Assembly: GCF_026672545.1 (NCBI RefSeq)
Contig: NZ_JAPPRJ010000001.1
Location: 2,047,501 to 2,111,500 of the forward strand
Source of the DNA: Rhizobium sp. SL86
GTDB taxonomy: Bacteria; Pseudomonadota; Alphaproteobacteria; Rhizobiales; Rhizobiaceae
DNA: 64,000 nucleotides
Direction of reading: 5' to 3'
In this document: positions 9,201 through 17,706 of the stretch, in pieces
How the letters are laid out: every line of letters begins with the position of its first letter
Position numbering within the stretch: position 1 is the stretch's first letter
Position numbers and translations under genes: made by a program
The notes under the pieces: generated by a model
What the model was told of the DNA's origin: nothing
Seen by the model: the letters and a program-made list of their open reading frames with translations, nothing else
The model's database searches: none

Positions 9201-10007
9201 TCAGTCGCCCTCCGGGCTCCTGACGCCACATCCCGCGCTCATCTCCCCCATCAAAACCTTTGCAATAATCTCAGGGCCCTGTCCGCCGCGTCCAGATTCG
9301 CCGTAATCCCGTCTCGGCACCAAATATGCGCGGTTCTCAACAGCCACCGACAGCACCTCGTAGACATCCGTCCCTTCAATAAACCGGCGGTCAAAGCGAT
9401 ACAGGTTGCGACGGTAAAATTGCCACTCCTTCGGCCCCTCTCCAGCGCGAACAAATCTTCTCAAAGGCTCCATGCCTTCGTTACTGAGCAATTCCTCGCG
9501 CCAACCCTCGACTTGAATGACGCGCAGCGCAAGCGCTTCGATCGCAACTTTTCCGATGAAACGAGACATTAGGCGAGGGTCAATTTGCGATTTATGTGGA
9601 ACGGGCACTAGCAAAGTGCCTTGAGTTTCTGCGAGTAAGGAGCGCTCAAGCTCACTGGCTCGGCTCCTATCCTTTGGCTCAATGAATATCCCGGTTGCAT
9701 CCATCCAGACGTTTATTGGGATTTTCGAATGGGATACGTGACCGCTCATTGGCGGAATACGGCCCCGTTTGTTTGGGACAGCCATCATGTTACGGAGATG
9801 ACGAAAGTATTCCGTCTCAAGTAGTGGGCCTTCAATCTTTCGCGCGAAGTAGTTGTTACAACGGTCGCACACGATGCCAGGTGGCAGCGTATGCTTACAG
9901 TTACCTAGTGATTCGGGGACAATGTGCTCAACCGAGCGCGATTGCGTCGCATCCCCTCGACAAAAAATACACTGCGCGAAGTTCGTCCCCCCCTAAAATT
10001 TCGGCAT
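9201..10007 (-). pseudogene. HNH endonuclease-like gene with stop at codon 5
   Basis: Reading from ATG at 10007 gives M-P-K-F, then TAG at 9993-9995, then an open frame to 9201. The part after the stop carries an HNH core: QCIFCRGD, SVEHIVPESLGN, LPPGIVCDRCNNYF. These paired cysteines and the EHI/NN residues are the zinc and catalytic signature of HNH nucleases. The first permissive in-frame start after the stop is GTG at 9872, which would delete CIFC and the EH catalytic pair. The gene is therefore probably inactive, unless the stop is a sequencing error or is read through. It diverges from the HTH-ASCH gene. Confidence 0.7.
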
Positions 10008-10058
10008 GAATCCGGAAAGCCTAGTTTAAATTTGCGTGCGACGTCTCCCGATAAGAAT

Positions 10059-10074
10059 ATTCCTTGCAAGGAAT
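10059..10074. promoter_or_regulatory. Perfect 16-bp palindrome upstream of the HTH-ASCH gene
   Basis: ATTCCTTGCAAGGAAT is self-complementary and lies 43 bp before the start codon, between two divergent genes. It is a candidate operator for the HTH protein encoded downstream. Confidence 0.6.
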
Positions 10075-10088
10075 GTTTCTTAGGGGTA

Positions 10089-10111
10089 GCTACTCCACAA
10101 CATGGAGTAGC
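10089..10111 (+). promoter_or_regulatory. Inverted repeat holding the ribosome binding site
   Basis: GCTACTCCA and TGGAGTAGC form perfect 9-bp arms around CAACA. The only Shine-Dalgarno-like sequence before the ATG at 10117 (GGAG, 10104-10107) lies within the 3' arm. The repeat could act as a DNA operator, or as an RNA hairpin that hides the ribosome binding site. Confidence 0.6.
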
Positions 10112-10116
10112 ATAAA

Positions 10117-10908
10117 ATGGGCAAACTGGCGGGAAAAGTTATCGAAGCTTCGGCGGCAACCGAGCCACGTGACGAGCACGCTGCTGGTGTCGATCTGCGT
10201 CGACTTCGGCTTCTGTCTGGACTGACGCAAGCCGAAATGGCTGTTCGCATGAATGTCCAGCAAGCAGCCGTTTCAAAACTTGAAAAGGGTGGCGAAGTTC
10301 ACCTGTCCACGGTCAAACGCTACGTGGAGGCTCTTGGTGCGTCGTTGCGTGTAGACGCAGTCTTCCCCGCAGACGCCCGCCTTGTCCTGCGCGTGAAAGA
10401 GACATTCGACATTGAATACGGCAACGACGATCAGCTTGTCTTTCCGCTCTTGGCAGATGAGCCGTTTCGTCCGCAGAGAGATGTTGTTCTTTCCATTCGT
10501 CCGCAATATTCGGAGAAAATTATGGAAGGACGTAAAACCGTTGAGCTGCGCCGGCGATTTCCGGTTTCCGCGCCTGGCGGGACCATGGCGTATATTTATT
10601 CGACGTCGCCAATTAGAGCAATGGTCGGAATAGCCGAGATCAAGGATGTGCTGAAGCTGCCCGTGCAGCAAATCTGGTCCGAGTTTGAAGACACCGCATT
10701 TATCGAGCGAAATGATTTTGATAGCTATTTTCAGGGTCTAGAGTTTGGTTTCGCTCTGCTCTTCGAAGATGTTAAGCCATTCTCCCGTCCGGTTCCACTC
10801 ACGGAATTACGAGAGAAATTTGGTTTCGAACCACCGCAGTCATTCCTGTATGCGAGCCGCGATCTGCGAAAGGCCCTAAGAGATGAGGCAACAGTCGTAT
10901 CTCATTGA
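10117..10908 (+). CDS. XRE-type HTH regulator fused to an ASCH domain
   Basis: The 263-residue protein has a helix-turn-helix at about 27-82 (RLRLLSGLTQAEMAVRMNVQQAAVSKLEKG) and an ASCH domain at about 122-230. The GRKTVELR stretch (138-145) is the GxKxxExR motif of the ASCH family. The next gene starts 26 bp before its stop, so the two are translationally coupled. Order and coupling resemble type II antitoxin-toxin pairs, in which an HTH antitoxin precedes a PIN toxin and represses the operon. Two palindromes lie upstream as candidate operators. The ASCH domain may sense or bind RNA or a modified nucleotide. The antitoxin role is inference. Confidence 0.8.
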   Translation: MGKLAGKVIEASAATEPRDEHAAGVDLRRLRLLSGLTQAEMAVRMNVQQAAVSKLEKGGEVHLSTVKRYVEALGASLRVDAVFPADARLVLRVKETFDIEYGNDDQLVFPLLADEPFRPQRDVVLSIRPQYSEKIMEGRKTVELRRRFPVSAPGGTMAYIYSTSPIRAMVGIAEIKDVLKLPVQQIWSEFEDTAFIERNDFDSYFQGLEFGFALLFEDVKPFSRPVPLTELREKFGFEPPQSFLYASRDLRKALRDEATVVSH

Positions 10909-12421
10909 TACGAACATCCTGATCGGCCTGGAAGACTACCACGCTGTAGAAGCCGCATACGCTAAATTCTCAAGTCTCGCTGCGGCCCACAAGATCACGA
11001 TTTTCGTCCACGAGGCGGCCCGCGACGACATTGCCCGCGACAAGAACGCGGAACGTCGTCGAATCTCCCTTAGCAAAATCTCAAAATACCAAGTCTTGGG
11101 GAAACAGCGCGGCCTGAGCCAAGCCGACCTTCAAGCTGAGTTCGGCCCTTTGAAGCGGCCCAATGACATCGTCGACGCAACTCTCCTCCACGCCTTGAAA
11201 AGTGACGCGGTCGATTTTCTTGTCACGCAGGACAAAGGCCTTCACGAGCGCGCCTTCAAACATTCGGCCGAGCTTGGCCGGCGCATCTTGTTCGTTGGCG
11301 ACGCTGTCGATCTTCTCACGCAGACATACGAGCCAAAGCAGGTCCCAATCAGGCATGTTGCCGAGGTTGAGGCTCATACCATCAACAACAAAGATAACTT
11401 TTTCGACAGCCTCCGCCAGGGGTATCCGGAGTTCGACGATTGGTGGCGCGAGAAGTGTGTTCGCCAGCACCGCCCGTGCTGGGTTGTTTATGATGACGAC
11501 GAGCTTGCGGGCCTGATCGTTCGAAAGGATGAGAGTGCGACCGACACAGATGCGGTGACAAAAGCCAACAAAATCTTGAAAGTTTGCACCTTCAAGGTGG
11601 CGCCCGACAAACGCGGTGTCAAACTCGGTGAGCTACTTTTAAAGCAGGTACTTTGGTACGCACAGCGCAACGGCTACGACTTGGCGTATCTCACGACATA
11701 TGAAGACCAAGCGGCGCTGATGAACCTCCTGGAATTCTATGGCTTTACTCATGCCGGCACGAAAGACAACGGCGAGTTCATCTATGAACGGGCATTTTCG
11801 TCCGCAAAACTGCTTCATGATCCCACCATTTCGATTTTTGAGTCTGCAAGAAAAAACTACCCCCGCTTTCTTGTGACGGACCAAGTTCGCGCCTTCGGAA
11901 TTCCTATCAAGGAAGACTATCACGACACCCTCTATCCCGACCTATGGAAGCCTAATCAGCCGGACTTCTTCGTGGGCGCTTCTCGGGCCGACCGCCCGAC
12001 CCGGCCAGGGAACACAATCCGGAAAGTCTACCTGTGCCGAGCACCGTCAAACCTCGGCGATGCGGGCTCTCTCCTGTTCTTCTACAAGGGGGCGTCAAAG
12101 GAGCCTCCTTCCCAAGCCATGACGACGCTAGGAATCTTGGAGAGCGTCACCTTCGCGAGTTCCACCAGAGAACTGATGCAATTAACGGGTGGCCGATCCG
12201 TCTACAGCGAGCAGCAACTTGAGCACTGGCAGGCGACGACGACCAGGCCGGTCAAAGTCATCAACTATCTTTTGGCCGCCTATATTGAGCCTGTGGTCGG
12301 GCTGGACGAATTGAGAGAACTTGGTGTTGTGAACGGTAACCCGCAGCAGTCGATCTATGAAATTCGGCCTGACATCCTGCCGCGGCTTCTCACTCGTGCC
12401 AACTTGGAATTCGAGGTTTGA
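10883..12421 (+). CDS. PIN nuclease - GNAT - ASCH-like three-domain protein
   Basis: The N-terminal PIN domain (about 5-145) opens with YLIDTNILIG and carries acidic residues expected of an active site: D9, E44, D95 or D98, and D117 (LVTQDKGL). A GNAT-like domain follows (about 170-310) with APDKRGVKLGELLLKQ and LEFYGF. The C-terminal part (about 330-512) resembles PUA/ASCH-like domains and matches the protein at 4569-5624 throughout. PIN domains usually cleave RNA. Joining a PIN nuclease to an acetyltransferase-like and a PUA-like domain suggests RNA or tRNA targeting. The start is fixed by the PIN N-terminus and overlaps the HTH-ASCH gene. Domain calls are by motif reading only. Confidence 0.8.
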   Translation: MRQQSYLIDTNILIGLEDYHAVEAAYAKFSSLAAAHKITIFVHEAARDDIARDKNAERRRISLSKISKYQVLGKQRGLSQADLQAEFGPLKRPNDIVDATLLHALKSDAVDFLVTQDKGLHERAFKHSAELGRRILFVGDAVDLLTQTYEPKQVPIRHVAEVEAHTINNKDNFFDSLRQGYPEFDDWWREKCVRQHRPCWVVYDDDELAGLIVRKDESATDTDAVTKANKILKVCTFKVAPDKRGVKLGELLLKQVLWYAQRNGYDLAYLTTYEDQAALMNLLEFYGFTHAGTKDNGEFIYERAFSSAKLLHDPTISIFESARKNYPRFLVTDQVRAFGIPIKEDYHDTLYPDLWKPNQPDFFVGASRADRPTRPGNTIRKVYLCRAPSNLGDAGSLLFFYKGASKEPPSQAMTTLGILESVTFASSTRELMQLTGGRSVYSEQQLEHWQATTTRPVKVINYLLAAYIEPVVGLDELRELGVVNGNPQQSIYEIRPDILPRLLTRANLEFEV

Positions 12422-12630
12422 TGCCCTGGTCGAATTGTTGCGATCCTCCCTTGAACGGCGCACATGCAAGTCCCCCACCATCGGCTCTGAACTCCGGAAA
12501 GCAGCCATATTGGGAGCGTCAACTGGATAGGGGAAAGATTGCCGCCCGTAATCGGCAGGTCGCGTGCGCGGCGCCGACTGAGGCGCCTGGCGCTGATAGT
12601 ATTGCCGCCTCGAAACCATGCAGGAGGCGG

Positions 12631-13734
12631 ATGATGGAGTATTTTTGCGGACTAGACGTTGCGACGGTGGAGACGGCGGTTTGCGTCGTTGACGATCATG
12701 GCGAGGTGCATCTGGAGGTGAAGGTGGCAACCGATCCGCAGGCCTTGCTTGCGGCTCTGAAGCCGTTCCTTTCCCGTCTGCGGCGTGTCGGCCACGAGGC
12801 CGGCTCGCTGTCGCCGTGGCTGCATCCGGAGCTTGTCAAACTTGGCATTCCGGCTGTCTGCCTGGAAACGCGGCATGTGCGCGCGGCGATGGCGGCGCAG
12901 CGCAACAAGACGGACCAGAAGGATGCGCTGGGCATTGCGCATATGATGCGCACCGGCTGGTTCCGCCGTGCCCATGTGAAGACGCCGGAATGCTACCGGC
13001 TGCGATTGCTTCTGACGCACCGGCGCAACCTGAAGCGCAAGTTTCTCGATCTGGAGAACGCCATCCGCCATTCCCTGAAGGCATTCGGCATTCGCCTGAA
13101 AGGCACGGGTCGGACCGGCTTCGAAGCGGCGGTTAGAGAGGCGGTGGCGCAGGATGAGCTGACGCGCGACCTGATGGATGCCATGCTGTCGGCGCGCGCA
13201 GCGTTGTGGAAGCAGTACAAGCGGCTGCACCAACTTGTCGTGCAGTTTGTTGCCCGCCATGAGCTTTGCCGACGCTTCATGGCGATACCGGGTGTCGGGC
13301 CGGTGGCGGCACTTTCGTTCATGACGGCGGTAGAGGACCCGGCGAGGTTCCGCCGTTCGCGCGATGTGGCAGCCTACTTCGGGCTGACATCGCGGCGATG
13401 GCAGTCTGGCACGTCGATCGATGTGCAGGGGCGAATATCGAAAGCCGGAGACCCCGACGTGCGGCGCGCGCTCTACGAGGCGGCGTCGGCGCTGATGACG
13501 CGCTTTCGCGGCAAGGACAAGGTGAAGCAATGGGGTGAGAGCCTGGCCAAGCGCGGCAGTCACCGCAAGGCAACGGTCGCGGTGGCGCGCAAGCTGGCGG
13601 TGATCATGCACGCCATGTGGAGCGACGGAACGTTTTATGTCGGCGACCCGTCGGCGAGCGAGACGGATCTGGCGGCGCGGGCAAAGGGCAAGGAGCTGAG
13701 GCTTCTGGGTGCCCAGGCGTTGCGCGGCCTATGA
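12631..13734 (+). CDS. IS110-family transposase
   Basis: The 367-residue protein has the N-terminal DEDD RuvC-like domain (FCGLDVATVETAVCVVDDHG, later KTDQKDALGIA) and a C-terminal Tnp_IS110 domain around RFMAIPGVGPVAALSFMTA with the usual conserved serine region (TSRRWQSG). The start follows an AGGAGG at 12622-12627; an ATG one codon later is equally possible. The frame extends upstream to 12418 without a start signal. IS110 elements lack clear terminal repeats and carry non-coding ends, so I cannot set their limits. They probably lie within the flanking non-coding stretches 12422-12630 and 13735-14100. Confidence 0.93.
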   Translation: MMEYFCGLDVATVETAVCVVDDHGEVHLEVKVATDPQALLAALKPFLSRLRRVGHEAGSLSPWLHPELVKLGIPAVCLETRHVRAAMAAQRNKTDQKDALGIAHMMRTGWFRRAHVKTPECYRLRLLLTHRRNLKRKFLDLENAIRHSLKAFGIRLKGTGRTGFEAAVREAVAQDELTRDLMDAMLSARAALWKQYKRLHQLVVQFVARHELCRRFMAIPGVGPVAALSFMTAVEDPARFRRSRDVAAYFGLTSRRWQSGTSIDVQGRISKAGDPDVRRALYEAASALMTRFRGKDKVKQWGESLAKRGSHRKATVAVARKLAVIMHAMWSDGTFYVGDPSASETDLAARAKGKELRLLGAQALRGL

Positions 13735-14405
13735 TGCGGGATGCAGATGGGAGCGAACAGTTTACCGCCGCTTTGACGGTGGTGTGACGGACAACACGGC
13801 TCCGCGTGAGCGGATGGGAAAGGTACAGACCAGGAAGACGGGACGCACGTTATCTTGCCTGTGGCCGCACCGACGACAAGACGGGTGGACCACGTTTTGA
13901 CTGCCTGTGACGTTGCCCCGTCCATCCGATGGTAAAATGCACCGCGATGGCAAAAGCGCTGCCAAAGGTCAGCCCGAAAAAGCCTTCGATGCGTGCGCAA
14001 GAGTGCACGGCGTACCCGACCCCGATGATCACCGGCAGTGGCGTGTTGCAACGTCAAACATTATGGATTTTAATCAACAGCAGGAAAGGTTGCGATTATG
14101 GAAAACACACCAAAAAGTCGACCGATTAAGAGTGCAAGATAAAGCGAACCGGGGTTCGCCCGAGCTGCGCTCGTAAGTCATTGTCTGCACATTGTTTTCC
14201 AGTCGGAAAACGGGAAGGGGTCGGATACCGCGATGTGAGATGAGTTTTAGATCCGACTGATGTTCTTTGCGATCCGGGGGGGTAGCGGTCACCTGCCGCG
14301 AGGTGCGCTACGCCGATCTGCGCGGTTGCAAGTCTTTTTACGCCCGCCTGCGATGGCGGCAATTTGTTGCTTGTCACGCCTCGGATGGGCGTCGAACCTG
14401 CCCCT
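13735..14405. other. Non-coding stretch: IS110 3' flank and relaxase leader
   Basis: No convincing gene. The first part probably includes the IS110 3' end. From about 14200 the sequence has inverted repeats that fit an origin of transfer (separate entry). A 60-codon hydrophobic minus-strand frame near 13850-14032 lacks a ribosome binding site and was not accepted. Confidence 0.5.
14220..14311 (+). other. Candidate oriT upstream of the relaxase
   Basis: Two inverted repeats precede the relaxase: GTCGGAT (14220-14226) with ATCCGAC (14251-14257), and a compound hairpin with outer arms GTAGCG/CGCTAC and inner arms CACCT/AGGTG (14282-14311). Relaxases of this type normally nick close to their own gene. 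The nic site itself was not identified. Confidence 0.4.
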
Positions 14406-16511
14406 ATGGCAGACCACGACGACAACAATTTCCGCATCAAACCGGGCCGACCGAAGAGCCGGGGCAGCCGTGCGAGCCTGCACACGAAACCATTCATCAC
14501 CCAAGTGAAGATCGCCGTGCGCAAGGCCGGCGGAAACCCCAACCGGATCGGCGGGGAGTCGGGCAATGGGAGCGGACGCTTTAACGCCCGTGGCCGTGGT
14601 GCAAAACTTGCGCCGTCGTTTCCGAAGGACGGCGGCGGATGGACGCGCGATGGCGGCGGCACCCGGTTCCGGTCGCGGCGTGTCGTGGTCAAGGCGCGGG
14701 TGGTGAAGCTTGCCCCGCAGCGGGGACAGTCACGAGGCTCGAAATTCCGCTCGACTTCGGGCAGGGCGGTCGATGCCCACCTGCGCTATCTGGAACGCGA
14801 TGGCGTCACGAAAGATGGCGAGAAGGGCCGGGCCTATTCCGCATTTGAGGACGAGGCCAATGGAAAGGCATTTATTGAGCGCGGAAGCGAGGATCGGCAT
14901 CAGTTCCGGTTTATAGTCGCACCCGAAGATGCAGTCGAAATGGAGGATCTACGATCCTTCACCCGCGATCTTATGAAACAGATGGGAAGTGATCTAGATA
15001 CCCGGCTGGATTGGATCGCTGTCGATCATCACAATACCGGTCATCCCCATACCCATGTCATCGTCCGGGGTGTGCTGGAGGATGGCCGCATCCTCAACAT
15101 TGCCGGCGACTATATCGCCCATGGGGTCCGCCATCGGGCCGAGGCACTGGTGACGCTGGAGCTGGGCCAGCAGAGCGAGTTGGAGATCGCGGCAAAACTG
15201 CGTCATGAGGTCGAGGCCGAACGCCTCACCCGTCTCGACAGAATGCTGATCGCCGAGAGCGAGGAACAGGGCATCATCAACCTTCGTCCCGATGCCTCCG
15301 ACAGCTACACAGTCCGGGCCAACCGATCGCTCCTGATCGACCGGGCCAAGCGGCTGGAGCGGTATGGCTTAGCGGATGAGATCGACACCGGACGATGGAC
15401 CATCCGGGACGATGCGGAACAGACGCTGCGTGCGCTTGGCGAGCGCGGGGATATCATCAAGACCATGCACAGGGCGCTGGAGGATCACGGCCTTGCGGAC
15501 GAGCGTGGTGCTCGCGATTACATCACCCATGGAAAAAGCATCACCGAGCCTGTCGTCGGGCGGGTTCTGGCCAAGGGACTTGCAGGCGACGAGATGAGCG
15601 ACCGGCTGCATCTGGTCATCGATGGCGTGGACGGACATACCCACTATGTAGAGACAACAGATATCGGCCGACTGGACGATATCCAGCGCGGCCATATCGT
15701 GTCCCTCGACCCGATCCCGCCAAAGACCGAGCCCAGGGCATCCGACATCAACATCCGTGATCTCGCCGCCCACAATGACGGCATCTACCGGCCAAGCGAT
15801 CATCTGGAGCAGGCGAGGGCAAAGATCGAAAAGATCGGCGGTGATCCCGATGCCTTCATCCGCTCCCATGTCCGCCGTCTCGAAGCACTGCGCCGTGCCG
15901 GTCATGTCGAGCGGATCGATGCCGATTACTGGAACATCCCCAATGATCTTCCCGAACGTGGCATGGCCTATGACGCCAGAGACCGGGCCAAGGATTTTAC
16001 TGTCCGCACGCTGTCCACCTTTGACCTCAACAGACAGGTCGGCAGCGACGGCGCGACGTGGCTCGATAGGGAGCTTGTCTCCCGCGACCGCACACCACTC
16101 ACGCAAGCGGGCTTTGGCCGGGAGGTCAGCGAGGCACTGGACCGCCGTCGCCAAAGCCTTGTCGATCAGGGGCATGCCGTGCGTCTCGACAATGGCAGCA
16201 TCCGGGCGCCCAAGGATTTGCTGGAGCAGCTGGAGCGAACCGAGATCGACCGCGTTGGCCATCAGATGGCGGCGGAGAGGGGCCTGTCCTACACACCGAG
16301 CCAGCCGGGGGAATATGTCAGTGGATCGCTGAAGGGTAGCGTCAATCTCGCCAGCGGGCGGTTCGCGATGCTCGATGATGGCATCGGCTTCCAGCTTGTG
16401 CCGTGGCAACCGGCGCTCGATCAACGGATTGGCCAGCATATCAGCGGCGTGGTGAGAGACGGTGGTGGGGTTGATTGGAGCTTTGCGAGGAAGCGGGGGT
16501 TGGGGCTGTAA
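14406..16511 (+). CDS. VirD2-like relaxase (DUF3363 / RlxS type)
   Basis: The 701-residue protein would nick and bind the transferred strand at oriT during mobilization. The metal-binding histidine triad appears as NTGHPHTHVIVRG, preceded by DWIAVDHH, and an N-terminal Arg-rich region carries GRAVDAHLRYLERDGV. The long C-terminal region is typical of DUF3363 relaxases found beside serine or tyrosine recombinases in rhizobial elements. The start is placed at MADHDDNN; an in-frame ATG lies 42 bp upstream. No mating-pair or coupling proteins are present, so transfer would depend on another element. Confidence 0.88.
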   Translation: MADHDDNNFRIKPGRPKSRGSRASLHTKPFITQVKIAVRKAGGNPNRIGGESGNGSGRFNARGRGAKLAPSFPKDGGGWTRDGGGTRFRSRRVVVKARVVKLAPQRGQSRGSKFRSTSGRAVDAHLRYLERDGVTKDGEKGRAYSAFEDEANGKAFIERGSEDRHQFRFIVAPEDAVEMEDLRSFTRDLMKQMGSDLDTRLDWIAVDHHNTGHPHTHVIVRGVLEDGRILNIAGDYIAHGVRHRAEALVTLELGQQSELEIAAKLRHEVEAERLTRLDRMLIAESEEQGIINLRPDASDSYTVRANRSLLIDRAKRLERYGLADEIDTGRWTIRDDAEQTLRALGERGDIIKTMHRALEDHGLADERGARDYITHGKSITEPVVGRVLAKGLAGDEMSDRLHLVIDGVDGHTHYVETTDIGRLDDIQRGHIVSLDPIPPKTEPRASDINIRDLAAHNDGIYRPSDHLEQARAKIEKIGGDPDAFIRSHVRRLEALRRAGHVERIDADYWNIPNDLPERGMAYDARDRAKDFTVRTLSTFDLNRQVGSDGATWLDRELVSRDRTPLTQAGFGREVSEALDRRRQSLVDQGHAVRLDNGSIRAPKDLLEQLERTEIDRVGHQMAAERGLSYTPSQPGEYVSGSLKGSVNLASGRFAMLDDGIGFQLVPWQPALDQRIGQHISGVVRDGGGVDWSFARKRGLGL

Positions 16512-16537
16512 CGCGGATCGGCCACAGTGTGGCTTAC

Positions 16538-16783
16538 CTACTTAGCCTTCTTGAAAAGAACGCCTATGGCCCCGCCTTCTGCATGAATGAGGGTTATACC
16601 AGCCTCTTGAAACACAGCGGTGATGCTGGCGAGATTGTTCGCAATGGGCATGTGTGCGCCACGTTCGAAATCAGCAATTGTTTGCCGCGAGACGTTCGCC
16701 GCATCTGCAAGCGTCGTTTGACTCCACCCCAACATTGCCCGCGCGGCGCGGCACTGTTCCATCGTCAATTCATTGCTAGCCAA
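16538..16783 (-). CDS. Small XRE-family HTH regulator
   Basis: The 81-residue protein is almost entirely a helix-turn-helix (CRAARAMLGWSQTTLADAANVSRQTIADFERG) followed by a short tail ending VLFKKAK. It converges on the relaxase gene, 26 bp apart, and diverges from the hypothetical gene at 16902. It is a likely regulator of mobile-element genes, though its target is unknown. Confidence 0.88.
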   Translation of the reverse strand: MASNELTMEQCRAARAMLGWSQTTLADAANVSRQTIADFERGAHMPIANNLASITAVFQEAGITLIHAEGGAIGVLFKKAK

Positions 16784-16901
16784 GGCAAACTTTCTGATTG
16801 ATGTCTATCATTTTGTATGTGATGCTTTGCCGTATTCGATCAGGCAGATGCTGTAACATCCACCTGATCTGACCATAACCAAGTCGTAGGGAACTCGGAT
16901 C

Positions 16902-17549
16902 ATGGCTGATTCCGACAATAGCAGAACTTTGCCTCTCGTCACGCGACGCAGATTGCTTTCCACGTCGGCGGCGTGGCTGGCGGTACAGGCTGGGGATGTG
17001 GATACGGAACTTTATTCCGCAGACGACCAGCCTGACGGTGGCGATCCAGCATTGATGTTGTGGCAGGAGTGGTGGACTGCCCATGAGCAGGTCGAGAGGT
17101 TCTGCCGGAAGCAGCAGCGGCTTGAGACCGCACTGATCGCGGCTATCGGCTTTCCCCATGTTGTCATCGCCTCGCCTGGTCGGGATTGCATGGTCCCGGC
17201 TTTCACGATGGAGGAGATTGACCGCCTATTTGGCGGTGCCTCAGAGAACGCCGAAGCAAAGATGCAGTCGAAGGCGGTTCTTGCAGAGCGGCAAGCCGCC
17301 TGGGATGCACTAGACGAGCGGCTGGGATACAGCAGAGCCAAGCAGGCGGAGGAAGAAGCGTTTGCGATGCGGGCGGACCGATTGAATGATCTGTTTGCGC
17401 ACCCGGCTTGCTCGGTTGCCGGTGTCGCCGCGAAGCTTCATGCTGTTCTCGCTATGGGAGAAGACAGTCCAGTCGATGGATTTCCATTGCCGCAAATTCG
17501 CGCTGCGATAACAGACTTGGTCAGACTAGGTAGCGGACGTCGAACATGA
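16902..17549 (+). CDS. Hypothetical protein of the mobile element
   Basis: I do not recognise a named domain. The 215-residue product starts MADSDNSRTLPLVTRRRLL and is mostly helical by composition, with a central EAKMQSKAVLAERQAAWDALDERLGYSRAKQAEEEAF stretch likely to form coiled coil. The RRRLL segment followed by STSAAWLA is not a convincing Tat signal. It diverges from the XRE regulator. Its stop codon lies at the base of a long inverted repeat. Confidence 0.7.
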   Translation: MADSDNSRTLPLVTRRRLLSTSAAWLAVQAGDVDTELYSADDQPDGGDPALMLWQEWWTAHEQVERFCRKQQRLETALIAAIGFPHVVIASPGRDCMVPAFTMEEIDRLFGGASENAEAKMQSKAVLAERQAAWDALDERLGYSRAKQAEEEAFAMRADRLNDLFAHPACSVAGVAAKLHAVLAMGEDSPVDGFPLPQIRAAITDLVRLGSGRRT

Positions 17550-17598
17550 ACTGATGGTGTGGATGCCGGCCGGAGGGGGCATCCACACCATCAGTTCA
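17547..17598. repeat. Perfect inverted repeat, 21-bp arms
   Basis: The left arm begins TGAACTGATGGTGTGGATGC at 17547 and the right arm ends GCATCCACACCATCAGTTCA at 17598; they are exact complements over about 21 bp around a GC-rich spacer of about 10 bases. The stop codon of the preceding gene is part of the left arm. No T-tract follows on either side, so a simple terminator is not certain. Confidence 0.8.
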
Positions 17599-17706
17599 AG
17601 CTGAACAACGCCACTACGCCATACTGGACGACCCAGCCATGGTCGCATAACCTAAACCAAACGGTCTTCGGCCAAGCCGGTGCGGTTCACCCATCGAAAT
17701 GTAATA

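Noticed and set aside
9061..9230. Plus-strand frame with LFAALRQSIIDGR resembling a GntR/MocR regulator start
   Set aside because: Too short, followed by overlap with the HNH gene end, and no further homology could be followed. Could be a tiny remnant.
13850..14032. Hydrophobic minus-strand ORF (MIIGVGYAVHSCARIEGFFG)
   Set aside because: No ribosome binding site, a stop just upstream, and it lies in the probable IS110 3' flank. A real fragment cannot be excluded.
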